From contig NC_135553.1 in the NCBI RefSeq assembly GCF_964340395.1, positions 3,802,001 to 3,866,000 on the forward strand: 64,000 nt of DNA. Direction: 5' to 3'. Every line of letters begins with the position of its first letter. The first letter of the stretch is position 1. Made by a program: the position numbers and the translations under genes. Under the pieces are notes generated by a model that was given only the letters and a program-made list of their open reading frames with translations, ran no database searches and was not told where the DNA came from. The stretch is from Glandiceps talaboti (Eukaryota > Hemichordata > Enteropneusta > Spengelidae). This document shows, in pieces, positions 50,897 to 61,858 of this stretch.

Positions 50897-51559
50897 TGTA
50901 TAAAATGCACATGTGAACAATAGCCCACGAGAACATAAGTGATGCTCCAGTAGGCCAATCAAATGGTTCACTGCAGCTCAAATGAAGAAAAATATAAAGA
51001 ACCATCAGTTATGGCCTAGTCAGAAGGAAACCGGTGATGCGACCGGCCCTTGAAGGCTTGGAGTCCAGTGCCAGAGATGTCACTTTATAATTATGTTTAT
51101 ATATATTATTTATAGATATTATATATAATTTGAATTTAGGTCATACCAAAAGTTGTTGCACTAAAAATGAATTTTACATGACGAAGGACTGCATGTAGAG
51201 TTCATGTACTTAGACGTAGACTATCTCTTAGAAATACAAAGTTTTCTTAAAAGGACAAAATTTCTTACTTCTAGTTCTAAGCTTGTGACGAATGTTTATG
51301 AATCATTAACAGTGAAGATTGAAAGTCTTTTGTGACAGAATTTATATTCAACTATGCTTACCATTGGGATCCCAATGAAATAGGTACTTGGTAAAGTTGA
51401 ATTTTCAGTGACCACATCTAAAACACTCCAAGAGGTGGCAACAGACCTGAATAAATAAAATTCATCTCTGTCCGTCCTTACATAAAGTCAGTAACTTAAT
51501 TATCATTGTTCAGGCCATTAATTATGCTACTAATTACGTTGATTGAATAGAATTTATGA

Positions 51560-51582
51560 TTTATTTATTTATTTATTTATTT
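51560..51582. repeat. (TTTA)n microsatellite, possible LINE tail on the minus strand
   Basis: Six TTTA units are followed on the plus strand by CAATAAACATAAC. Read on the minus strand this is GTTATGTTTATTG plus an (AAAT)n tail, like a retrotransposon 3' end, but no coding part was seen. Confidence 0.6.
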
Positions 51583-52790
51583 ACAATAAACATAACTTTT
51601 GTTATGTGTTGGTCACAGTGAAAAGGTTAGATTGATGAGTTTGAAGTGACATATGGCTAAAACGTGCACACCATTCAGATGTATAACGATGCCTTATTTA
51701 GTACTCTTTACTAGTAGTTGTCTTCAAACACTAATTAAGTAGACCTACATTTTATGATACTCTCTATTTTCTCGTTGTGTATGTAAAACCACAAGTCAAT
51801 AAACTGTTAAAATGACTCTTGGCGCCAGCAGTGAGTAACACTTCCCAGGGTAGTAGAGTATCTGTCATTAGAATGCTTCAATTGTTTACTTGTATGAAGA
51901 TTTAGTGTCTGTGTTCTGAATCCTACAAATAGGCTTGCCACCAGAATGACATTTTCCTCATCAATGTCAAACACTTCCTCCCCTTTAAATGTTGAATTAT
52001 CTTTTAATAGGATGAAACAATTTTTCCTAAATATCCCCCATCCTTTCTCCTATGTATGTCCGCCATTTTGATTTTATAATATCCATAAATCAAATCTTCT
52101 TTTCCTACCGATTATTGTAAATCACTGGTAATACAAACATTAGATTGTCTATTCAAATAATGACACTCTACAGAGTGATATATATATATATAAACCTATT
52201 TTATGCATTCATGTTTATGTACACATACGATAGATTGAAATTTTTGTACAAAATATGTTGTACATATTCTTTGGACACAATGGCTAGGAGATAGGACAGC
52301 TTATGATGTAACACATGTAGAATATATGATGTAAAATCACACTTGAATATTCGAATTGTTTGGATGTAAAGCAAAGACTTTGAAAGATGATCTGTACAAG
52401 AATTCAGAAGGTATACGTTAGATTAACGATCAGCAGTTAGTGAGCAATAATCTGTCTTCATTGTCCACCTCACTTATTTTAATCAACAAAATAGTATCGG
52501 CGTGTCTTAGGAAGTGAACAATCTAAACGTGGTTATTTGCATCACCATGACAAGTCAAATTAAGGAGAACCTTAGAGCTTGAATTTTATGACAGGGTAGT
52601 TGGATAGTCAACCTTTTTTTATTTAGCAAAAACAAAAACGTGAAGTTAAGAGATTTTAGACAAAAACTGTTTGTTTCTCTTTTTTTGTAGTTATATGTAG
52701 ACTAGGTTAGGTACATTTCTTCCACAGATAGTTAATGGTATTTTGTCGGCCTAAAAGAACAACAAATATGGCAGCTACATGATGACAAAG

Positions 52791-52854
52791 TGCATAGAAA
52801 TTCAAAGTTTGGACCAACAAAATGCATAAAAATTCAAAGTTTGGACCAACAGAG
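52791..52854. repeat. 32-bp tandem duplication
   Basis: TGCATA(G/A)AAATTCAAAG and TTTGGACCAACA(A/G)A repeat with a 32-bp step (TTCAAAG at 52801 and 52833) with few mismatches. Confidence 0.9.
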
Positions 52855-53344
52855 TAAGATATATCATCAAATGAAAAGTAAAGATTTGAATATCCTGTAA
52901 TAACAAAACATATGATTTAAAAAAAAATGAAAAGAACACACCAGACTGTGAGAGTATCCTCGGAAATAGAAAAAAAATCAAATTTTGAGTTCATAAAGGC
53001 CAAAATGTGTTCAACAATATATTAATAGAAGGCTGGCTGTTTACTGTATGGGATAATGATGGTATTAATGGATAGCGTGCGTGTATTGCGATATTAATGC
53101 TTTGATGACAAAAAAAACGATTTTCAAAAACAGGTGGATAAGATAGGTTACTACCGTGCTTAGTGAAAATGTAATTTCAATTTCATTTGAGTCATGTCAG
53201 AATTTAATGGACCATTCAAGTAATTATGGGCTTTTAAACTGGAAAACATCCAGAAAGGATCACTGTCTGACACAAGGCAACCCACATGTTGTCATCAAAT
53301 CATTTCATTTAATACAGCTGCACTGGGAAGCTTAAAAGCATCCA

Positions 53345-53830
53345 TTTCTTTGTGCCTTGCACTTTCCCGCCCAGATTTATTTCAGCAAAGTTTTTTTTTT
53401 TCATTTTCTTTAACTTTTTGGAATATTGGAATATATTAGTTTAAAGTGATCAAATGAAAAAGCTTATACTTTCTATTATAAACACTAACTTTTCTGTGCG
53501 ACACTTTTCCCGCCAAAATTATTTCAGCAAAACTCTTAAACTTTTATGAACATTTTCATTAAATTTTAGACCAGAGTAAAAGAGTTCATGTTTCTTTATC
53601 CATCAATTTTAGTCTCAAGGTATTGGACGAAAAGTTTGAGCATTAACTTAATCTGTGCTCAGAAAGCACTTTCTTACCCAAAATTATTTCAACAAAATCT
53701 TCGGATTTTCTGTAACTTTTTGAAATGTTTTCATTCAGTTTTAGAATAGAGTAAGAGAAATTGGATTTATTTGTTCACAATTTATATTAGTTTCAGAATT
53801 ACTGTGATCAAATTGAAAGGTTTTCTTTAA
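53345..53830. repeat. Degenerate tandem repeat, about 150-bp unit, 3 units
   Basis: The box CACTTT(T)CCCGCC(A)A(A)ATTATTTCAGCAAAA recurs near 53363, 53503 and 53667. Each is followed by CTTTAACTTTTTG-like, TTTTCATT(A/C)A-like and AGTTTTAGA..AGAGTAA-like parts. Three diverged units. Confidence 0.7.
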
Positions 53831-54440
53831 AAAAAAAATATGTTGCTACATTTGTTTGATGTGGAAATTGGTCGGCTGGGTGTAAAATCATAACAACTGC
53901 TCTAGGAAATTCATGAATGCCATTGTACACAAAAGTTCTCTGTGTTAGTATATCAGCATCAAAATTGAATTTACAGAAAGCAACCACTTTTCACCTACTC
54001 AGTGGTTATCTTGAAATGAGGGAGAGGTAGATGTGAAAGAAAAACTATTACCACACAAGAATCTGCAAAATGTTCTTTTATTATCAACCATCATCTGCCA
54101 AATGGATTCTCATTTTCTTGGCCATAATGTCTTCTTTCCTCACAAGTACAGAAGTTGAATATAAGATAACAAGTAATGACAAATCATGATCTCTGACTGC
54201 AAATGCCAAGCTCATAGGAGATTGAATCTCAAAATCTGCCATTGGGTGTAATTTCTATAACAGATGTATTCGACTGTTCCTAATGATGTCACCGGCAAAC
54301 CTACCTGCAAGTTAGGGATAGTACAAAGTTCATTGCATATAAATTGAATTGGAGATATTAATTGGAATAGGACCTGTGTCCCTCGGGGGAAAAGTGTAAC
54401 AGTTGGTCGCAGTTCATTTTCGATAGAAAAAAGATGATGA

Positions 54441-54455
54441 CCATAGAGGGCGCTC
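54441..54455 (+). promoter_or_regulatory. CTCF-like core, partial match
   Basis: CCATAGAGGGCGCTC carries the AGAGGGCGCT half of the CTCF core, but one base is missing in the left half. It is weaker than the sites at 3685 and 6051. Confidence 0.2.
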
Positions 54456-55589
54456 TTCAAGATTTACACATCAACATTTGTGTAAAAGTTTCTAAAACAG
54501 ATTACAAATTTGACTAGTATCAAAATTGTGAAAACAAATTACTTTGTTTTCTGTTATCATTGGATTTTAGGATGTGAAAATAGAATAATATAGAAAGCAA
54601 ACAATTAGTTTGAAAACTACTTGCTTATTTTGACAACAAGGAAGATTTTGATGTTTTATATTTTACAGTGATATTATTCTAAGAAAGTAAATGTAGATTA
54701 AGAAAGAAAAATTCTTTTTAGCATTTAAATCAAACTGATGTTTGATATTGTAAACATGACTTGATAACATAAATACAAAGACTCTTTGAGGCAACAGTAA
54801 ATGAAGAACCAGCTCCCTTGTAAAACTGACTGTGGCTTTTAATAAGTATATATGAATAACTAATAACTGAAATTCATATTCAGTAATTTCAACATTATAG
54901 TCACTGTCCTCAGGATTGATATTCCTCCACCCCCTACTCCATAACGATTTCCTAAGAATCAATGTAACCAACTGAACTTTTGTTTGATATATGCAACATG
55001 TTGCCCTGTAATTTGTAAGTATTAAAGTGACTGAACTTTTTAGATTTGATAAGAGTTATAGGTTTTTGTGATACAAGTTTGTTTATTATAAATCTAAGGT
55101 AATATTACAGCATGTTATGTATTATTTCCTGCCAGATGTCATAGAATTGATAGTCTGGATCTTAGTAGAGGTGAAAAAAGTCATATCATTTTATAAGAAT
55201 TGTATTAATAATGATGATGAATTGGTATAAACATACCTCATTGTACTCAGTAGCTAGCCATACTGTCTGCCAATCTGTAAGTACATTTACCGTGTCTTAA
55301 GTTAACATCTGTTCGACACAATTTTTTCCCTCCAAAAAATTAGCAAAAAGTGATCAGTATAAAGAGGAATTTAGTCCAAAAGTTGTGAGACTTTCGTAGA
55401 TATTGAATATTTCTTTATTTGCTATGCACACACCTGTATGAGTACATACTGTACACAGCAGCTTTAAGAAATTGCTTTCCAATAGACGGAGCAGTTACCC
55501 TCATTTGACTGCTAATATTGAGTGAATATAGAATGCTAATAACTAAGACAGTGTAGTTTTAATATTGTGCTAATACTAAAAATATCTTG

Positions 55590-56015
55590 CCAGCATGTGT
55601 TGGCAACTAGAAGGGTTGATGCCTGGACCAACCCAGTGATAATGTGAACACCAGACTAGCTCAGTATTATTCTGTTTGTCTTTTTCTTTGTGTTTGTATG
55701 TTTTTTATATTTTTTATGGGACATCTTGATTGCCTGAAATAAAGAAATAATAATAATAATGATAAAATAACATTGGGCTGGCATTAACATACACCTTACC
55801 AACATAAGTTAGTAACTGGAAGCTGGGTTAATGCCTGTTCCAATCATATGTGAACACCAGACTAGCTGAGTGTTAACGCTGGGCTGGCACCCCGAGCTGA
55901 CACAAACAAGTACCTCACTAGCATGTGTTTAACTAGCAGAAGAGTTAATGTCTGCACTAGCTCTATGTGAACACCTGGCAATACAAGTGTTAATATCAAG
56001 CAGACACAGGGCTAG
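55590..56015. repeat. Tandem repeat, about 119-bp unit, with an inserted element
   Basis: Units start near 55590 (CCAGCATGTGTTGGCAACTAG), 55799 and 55918, and share (T)TAATGCCTG, TGTGAACACC(AGACTAGCT), AGTGTTAA and GGGCTGGC. The first unit is about 90 bp longer than the others because of an insertion (about 55668-55768). Without it the step would be near 115-119 bp. A more diverged unit may precede it from about 55500. Confidence 0.75.
55668..55768 (+). mobile_element. LINE-like 3' end inserted in a tandem unit
   Basis: About 100 bp that interrupt the repeat unit end in GGGACATCTTGATTGCCTGA, AATAAAG and (ATA)n, like the 3' untranslated end and microsatellite tail of a CR1/L2-type element on the plus strand. 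No coding part is retained. The flanking target duplication is not clear, only TTA/ATAA-like ends. Confidence 0.45.
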
Positions 56016-56986
56016 CAAATTAAATATGCATTAATTCTTGAGTTTCACACTACTGACTGCAGTACATGAAGATCTTTGTTTATAGCCATACTCTTGCTGG
56101 CAGATGTCTCAACTATCACTATAAATACCACAAGGGTAACTTTGTGACGTAATTTTAGAGTCTCCAGTGGTAGAATGTACGTCATTAAAATGTGGTTGTT
56201 GTAGTGAGCGCTATGCCAGTAGCATATCAAAATAAACCATCATTGTTGAAAGTAGTGTTTCGTTTAAAGCTAAAGTAACAAATAAAACTGAAGAGTATTA
56301 AACATTGTAAAAAAACTACAAATTACTACAAAAATTTCATATTCACTCTCAGACAGTGGCTCATTAAAGTCCAAACATACGGTTGTACCCATAAATCCAT
56401 GTTTAAGTCGTAGACTGTCAGCTACTTGTCGATATTCAGTAAGAAGTCAACTGATATCTCTGCTGAGTTGTCATCATTCCAAGATATGCTGTGTAAATTA
56501 TACTAGGCAGATACCTCAGTAACCTAGTATGTCCTCTGAGAAATCAGCTTTGACTTCAATCCAAGCAGTAGAGACTCCATGTCTACAATATGTAATGTTT
56601 GTATAAGTATCATAGACCAGTCAGTTGCGAACGGTGATATATGATGGCATGTATGTTGTTTTTGCTAATGTTGCAAAATTAAGTCGAAGAATTTATAGAG
56701 GATGAAATCTTAGTAAATTTTTAATAGTTTCCAATACCAGTTCATTTTTTGTGGGAATGCGGGGATAGTGGTAGGGGATCTTGCCTCTTTTATTGTCAGT
56801 AAGATTTCACAATGTGTCTGTTAGAATAGAAACCATAACATTGTCCTTGCATTGTTTTAATCTTTTCATTTCATTTTCTTTTTTTCCAAGTCAAGTTTTC
56901 TCAAAAATCAATCAAATTTCTTTTTATTAAATTCCCCATTTATTGAATTGTGTATACATGTACTCAAAAAGATGGTTGAAACCATA

Positions 56987-57019
56987 GACCCTCCACCGGC
57001 ACCCAGTGGGTGGAGGGTC
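56987..57019. other. Perfect 11-bp-stem hairpin
   Basis: GACCCTCCACC (56987-56997) and GGTGGAGGGTC (57009-57019) pair perfectly around an 11-nt loop. GTTGAAAC flanks it on the left and recurs on the right (TGTTGAAAC), a possible short direct repeat. The GC-rich stem is unusual here and may be a remnant of an inverted-repeat element. Confidence 0.8.
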
Positions 57020-57342
57020 AATGTTGAAACTTAGAACATTCTGAAAATGTCGTACATTACTATCAAAAGACTGCCACATTTCTTGACAAATCCTGCCCTT
57101 AACAACTATTTTTAATTGATCAGAAGTGTTGAATAAATATAATTATGGTTGTCTCTAAAAATCAGCTGTGTTAAATAATACCATTCCCTAGCAACCACTT
57201 AACATTCCCAAGCAACTACTATAGCACCCGATTCAATTTCATATTGAAATAGTTTGGTGATAATGTTTATAGTAGTGAGTGTTGTAGGGAATGAGCTTAA
57301 ATCAGCTGTCTGTTTAAATTCTATTTTCTATTTTGTCTGTAG

Positions 57343-57440
57343 GTATTCCTGTGGACTCATCACGAAGATATTGCCCAAAGGAAAAAAACAAAGACCTGCA
57401 GAAGTACCAAGATCTAGTTAACTTGTACTGGTTTTTTTAG
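57343..57440 (+). CDS. Candidate 3'-terminal exon (variant 1)
   Basis: A strong acceptor (TTCTATTTTCTATTTTGTCTGTAG) without its first bases precedes position 57343. Entered in phase 1, matching the exit of the exon at 2268-2560, the frame reads GIPVDSSRRYCPKEKNKDL then QKYQDLVNLYWFF and stops at TAG (57438-57440). The charged, Lys-rich composition looks like protein. A polyA signal lies at 57928. The other two frames are also open for about 24 codons, so the frame choice rests on phase and composition. No good donor is present before the stop, which favours a last exon. The product is not recognised, and the pairing with the exon 55 kb upstream is inference. Confidence 0.4.
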
Positions 57441-57696
57441 ATAACCTGTTTATAGTTTGATGAGAAACATGACTACTGAAACAGACTCCTCTACTCAGAG
57501 GGTGGTCTCATCCTATTTACATTAAACCAGAATTCTCCGCAACTTTCAAAAAAAGGGAGAAAAAAGTGGAAAATCCTGTGTATTTTGGGAGTTACTACAC
57601 AAGTCTTGTACATTTATAACGTACTTATATATATAAGTCTGTTGCATACTTTCTGTGTAAGCCTTGCTGCTATTAGAGAATTCTTGATCCATTCAG

Positions 57697-57798
57697 AAAT
57701 GATCATGCTTTCTGCACATGAGCGATGGCTCCTTGCTTTTAAGAGGATCTTAATGAGAAAGAAGTGGAAATGGGCGACCAGGAAGATAGCAAATTCAG
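57697..57798 (+). CDS. Candidate internal exon, phase 1-1 (variant 2)
   Basis: The block is bounded by an AG (GATCCATTCAG) and a near-consensus donor (TTCAG then GTAAAG). Its 102 bp keep the frame, and only the phase 1 frame is open throughout. It reads MIMLSAHERWLLAFKRILM then RKKWKWATRKIANSG, a basic Trp-rich segment that could be an amphipathic helix. GC is higher than in the flanks. It lies inside what would be the 3' untranslated region of variant 1, so it would be used only if variant 1 is skipped. The acceptor's pyrimidine tract is weak. Confidence 0.3.
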
Positions 57799-57927
57799 GT
57801 AAAGTTGACCTCAGATATATTCATTCAAAATCCTTTTTAGTGGAATACTTCATTTCATTTTCAGGGTATGATTTCAACAAAGACAATTCAAAGATTGATT
57901 ATCATCACAGATAATGAAATACAAAGA

Positions 57928-57933
57928 AATAAA
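57928..57933 (+). terminator. Possible polyA signal
   Basis: AATAAA lies about 490 bp after the stop codon of the candidate terminal exon at 57343-57440. In AT-rich DNA the hexamer is common by chance. Confidence 0.25.
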
Positions 57934-58036
57934 GCTAAAGATAATTTTTGTTTATCTTAGCTATATTCACACAAAAAAGATCAGTGAAATTTGACTGGCG
58001 GCTAGATTTTAAATGAAAATTTAGTATTTCAGTGTG

Positions 58037-58124
58037 TTTGTTTGTTTGTATGTATGTATGTATGTATGTATGTATGTATGTATGTATGTATGTATGTATG
58101 TATGTATGTATGTATGTATGTGTG
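58037..58124. repeat. (TTTG)n and (TATG)n microsatellite
   Basis: Three TTTG units are followed by about 18 TATG units, pure over most of the length. Confidence 0.97.
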
Positions 58125-59267
58125 TAAGTCTGGAGTTGTTTGTCAATGTTTAATGTTTATGTGTACATGTACAGGTAGGTTAAAAGTGTGTCCAGATGTC
58201 TAAGATAGAAGTGTGACGTCTTTTCAATTGTCTGCAAATGAAGTAGTCAATAGTTTTGTGGGAGTTTCATTGATAGTACCAAGTTTGCATGATGAGCTCA
58301 GTTTTTGTGACATTGTGCGATCGTCCCTAAGTACCATATTTGTTCACTCGAAGGAGTAGCTACCACATTGTAATTTTTGTACTTGAGTAGTATACACTAA
58401 AATATGTTCACTTGATGTTGCAAGTATAATGTGGAATTTGTCCTTAAGGATGTTATTAAAACGAGTAAACTGACATGTGCTCTCTGATATTACTGTAACA
58501 GTTAAGTTGAATTTCTGCATGGGAGCTAAACATTAGATCAGTGTGCATAGATAGCCTGAGGAAGAAAGAACAGTCAATATGTCATCTGCTAGCTGCCCCT
58601 ATACCATCAATTTGACAACACTACCGCAGTACATAACGGTGTTTTTGATATCAAATTATGGATGGAGTATAATTTAGCTATAATACGGAATCTTCAAAGG
58701 CTTAAAACAGCTTTGAATATTGGCAGTCTGTTGTGTAGAACTTGATACATGCAGTGAATCTAGCTGTCAGTAATTTGTACATGATGTACCCATATAGAGT
58801 ATGTTGAGATACATGCACTGAAAAACATTGACCCAGTCAGCAAATCATTTCCAGGTACCAGGAATACAGAGATTTTCAAACCCTAGATGTGTGATATGAT
58901 GCCAAAACCAGGCACCATAATGACGGGAATACATTTGATGTGGTTCGGTACTTTTCAATTACTATATACTATGAATATGCACAAAATGCTCAAGGTTGAC
59001 TGCATCTTTAGTTCCAGTGAATTGAATGTCAAAGATTGTATATCTAATCTATATATTATGTAGAATTAGTGTTAGCCTTTTGCCCTTGTCCCCAGTCACC
59101 ACACAAGTTAAGATATTACTTTAAGATTCAAAACTTACTGAAAAGATAACAAGAGAGTAAACCTTGGAGCTTGTTAAATTCGTCCTACTACAGGTAAAAA
59201 CGTTTGGGTTTTTAGCACTCTTGTTTCCAAGATTGGAAAAATACTCTATCAAATTGCTTTATTTGAA

Positions 59268-59297
59268 CTCAGACCACTAACGATTTAGTGGTCTGAG
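59268..59297. other. Perfect 13-bp-stem hairpin with 4-nt loop
   Basis: CTCAGACCACTAA (59268-59280) and TTAGTGGTCTGAG (59285-59297) are exact reverse complements around CGAT. A stem this long without mismatch is unlikely by chance. A small foldback, a microRNA-like stem fragment or a recombination product are all possible. The sequence outside the stem does not extend the pairing. Confidence 0.85.
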
Positions 59298-60844
59298 ATT
59301 TAAAATGACTGTTCATACAGATAAAACACAAAGCAAAGACAATCACACCATGCATAGATAGTACATTCAATTTGATAAATAACCTTAAACAAAAAATATA
59401 CTACCGGTATACTGTAAAAACAATTGTCATTAAAGTATGTTCAAAATAGAAACTGCTGATAATCATTTATATACATTCTTCCTCACTTTCTACAAAGCAA
59501 ACTCAGTAAGCTTAAAATACAAATCTGCACAATATTATTATTTCACTGCAAACCTAGTGCCAAATGATAATATATCTTTAATTATATGTGCACGGATGTT
59601 CAGTTGTCAGGTATTAGTCATCTAAATTTAGTCGAGTTCCTGTGAATCGTAAAAGGTTTTCCATGAAAATAGTCTATTACCATGGCAACAAAGGTCTGAC
59701 TACTGGGCACCAAACTAGTGTGGGTCACAGAATATTTGCTTATATAATTGGATTTGAGCTTGGCAAGTTAATGCTACAATTCTATTATCATCAATCTGTA
59801 CCTACTAAATACACCGACAGAGTTTGTTAACAGCAATGTACTTCACTGTTTGTAATTGTCACCCAGACATTCTGGCAGCATTGCCACTGACACTGAAGTT
59901 ATAGTTTTATATATATGATTTTGATGCTTTTTTCTGAAACTAAATTTGTTCATTGGTAGAAAATAACATGATGGAAAATTTTTTATATGAAAAGTATCAT
60001 CAAATATCAGCTTCAAATTCCAACATCTGAACCTGAAATATTGAAAGTTGCTATATTGATTGAATTTCACCTGTTCCCAAGTCTGTAAATACTCTTTAGA
60101 TCTACTAGTCTAGTATGGCATTCCTACATAGAACCTGATTGGTCAAATACACAATGTCATTTAAATTGCACAGTCAGGTCACATGATGAATCCATAGTCA
60201 GTTGTCATTCTAATTTATGTTAATTTTTATACAAAATAGTGGCTGGCTGTGGTTTAAATACTATCACGTCAAAAGACTAGACTTCAAAGACAAGCATAAA
60301 TTTAAAAAAAAATCAAAATGGCAGCTAGGATAGCTGAAATAGTGTAGTAGTGTTAGTCCTTCAAGACTATCTGTAACTCATTTTTTGATCCGTCAACCTA
60401 CAAAATAGTTACTGAAAATTGTTAAAATACTAATAATGAGACATTGTATATGTTAATCGAAGATCATTTTTATCCATAGTAGTATAGTATTACATGTTGG
60501 AATTGTGACATTGGTGGCTCTGAGTTTGAGGTGCAGACCCAAAAATTGATTTCATGGGATTTATGTGTACTCCATTGTGTATACCGGTACAACAGGTGAT
60601 TCAATAGTGCTTAGTGAGATGCATGATATTACAAGTTACTCACGATATCTCACAAAACTAGGGCAACTTTAAACTGAATAGTCTTCTTTGTACTGAGATA
60701 GATATTTATTTGAAAGGATGGCATTTGAGAAAATTTCACTCATATGATAAATTATTATCGTATGTATATGAAATATAAAGTCACAGTGTAGTAGGGAAGT
60801 AGTTCATGTAATTGGATATGTATTCTTTATATACATTTCTGCAG

Positions 60845-60942
60845 GATCGCTTTCCCAAGAAGACAGACATCAGTACCAAACTTGGCGTAATGAGTTACTG
60901 TATTTCATGTCAAATTCACTTCTCTACAAACCGTGTAAATAG
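60845..60942 (+). CDS. Candidate 3'-terminal exon (variant 2)
   Basis: A good acceptor (ATTCTTTATATACATTTCTGCAG without its first bases) precedes position 60845. Entered in phase 1 the frame reads SLSQEDRHQYQTWRNELLY then FMSNSLLYKPCK and stops at TAG (60940-60942). Phase 1 is what the candidate exon at 57697-57798 and the exon at 2268-2560 both supply. A second frame (phase 0) is open for about 38 codons, so the choice is not forced. CpG words (GATCGC, GGCG, CCG) exceed the background. No close canonical polyA signal is visible. The product is not recognised. Confidence 0.35.
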
Positions 60943-61381
60943 AGTGACATGCTACTAAGGTAGTAAATAATGAATTGTCTTGGCATACTGTTTCAAAGGA
61001 AAAACAATATAATGCACTCAATAATTTACCAATTTTTTATAATGTTTACGGATTTACCAAGAAAATTCTGAGAAAGTTGAAAGTATAGTTTGACTAATCC
61101 TTTTAAAAATGTGAACAGATACTCACAGTTGTAAACTAATCCTATGCAGACTTCAAGCTATTGTGTGGTTTCATTTCTTTGCTGTCCTATGGCACACATG
61201 AATTTAATATGCTAATATCAGTGGGTATACAAGTTTCTAATGTCAAAAATCTGTTTTTGAAATATTTTATGAAGCTTTACAAATTACTGCTTACTGTGAC
61301 TTATTACTAATGTAGATGATGTTAGATGGTAGCTATGCAGTGCAGTGTCTCAAATGTGTATATATATCATAGATCAGAGTG

Positions 61382-61858
61382 TTAGTAACAGGAATAATGT
61401 CTCGGTTTACAGCCTATGTTGTTGTTGTTGCTGTATGTGTATGTTATACCTGATTCTGTTAGAGTGGGTGTGTGCACAGTCTCTCTATGGCCTCTTTGAG
61501 GTAGTGAATAATACCTAAGGTGGCTGATATTGTTACCAGGTCTTTGTTTACATGTGTGTACTTTGTACATACCTGATAATGGCTTGCGTATTTGTGGTGT
61601 AATGCATTCACTTTTAAGTGTTTCACAACTGTTACAATGATGTCCATTTGTGTCAAGTTTAAAACCTGACACAGACCGTTTGGTGATCAAAACACAAAAA
61701 CGGACCAAATATCTGACAACATTTATGGGATCAATGTCAAAATGACTAACGGTAATGTTCCTCCCTACAACTTCATTAGCCTGCATCAGTAAGTACTGCC
61801 AGGAGATGACTTCAAGAATGCTGTGGCAATTGAGACACTTCCAAGGAGCAGTAACCAA
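61382..61858 (-). CDS. Long open frame without recognised domain (doubtful)
   Basis: At 158 residues this is the longest open frame in the window. Within it a 93-bp exon-like part (61573-61665) has an AG (CTGTGTCAG) with a moderate pyrimidine tract and a good donor (TTATCAG then GTATGT), phase 1 on both sides. It reads FKLDTNGHHCNSCETLKSEC then ITPQIRKPLS, with three Cys. A second minus-strand frame over the same DNA is also open for 65 codons, which lowers the weight of either. AT-rich DNA of this size can give a frame this long by chance about one time in several windows. It may be an exon of another gene on the opposite strand. Confidence 0.15.
   Translation of the reverse strand: MVTAPWKCLNCHSILEVISWQYLLMQANEVVGRNITVSHFDIDPINVVRYLVRFCVLITKRSVSGFKLDTNGHHCNSCETLKSECITPQIRKPLSGMYKVHTCKQRPGNNISHLRYYSLPQRGHRETVHTPTLTESGITYTYSNNNNIGCKPRHYSCY

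Larger units (their letters stand above)
2561..57342 (+). other. Putative very long intron (or several introns)
   Basis: Between the donor at 2561 and the acceptor ending at 57342 no convincing coding exon is visible, only two weak exon-like blocks (3403-3471 and 36013-36106). The phase 1 exit of the left exon fits the phase 1 entry of the block at 57343. Blocks where I see nothing beyond AT-rich sequence are 2561-3400, 7610-8950, 9780-11150, 12060-12460, 12800-13350, 16560-17570, 17660-18515, 19735-20490, 23640-25280, 25330-26800, 27005-28500, 29040-31015, 32290-34830, 35040-35880, 37050-38480, 40060-41440, 41690-46140, 46265-50600, 51590-52790 and 53840-55490. Only RNA evidence can show whether it is one intron. 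Confidence 0.35.
57950..60844. other. Noncoding stretch between candidate exons
   Basis: Apart from the microsatellite at 58037 and the hairpin at 59268 I see no exon, gene or repeat family here. Short open frames near 59437-59830 on the plus strand have no splice or domain support. If variant 2 is real, the part up to 60844 is its last intron. Confidence 0.35.

Noticed and set aside
50503-51005. Frames with poly-Gly or poly-Pro
   Set aside because: Translation of the poly-G runs.
57585-57696. Extension of the candidate exon at 57697 to the upstream ATG (57585)
   Set aside because: The upstream part is hydrophobic and AT-rich with no coding signal; composition changes at the AG at 57695-57696.
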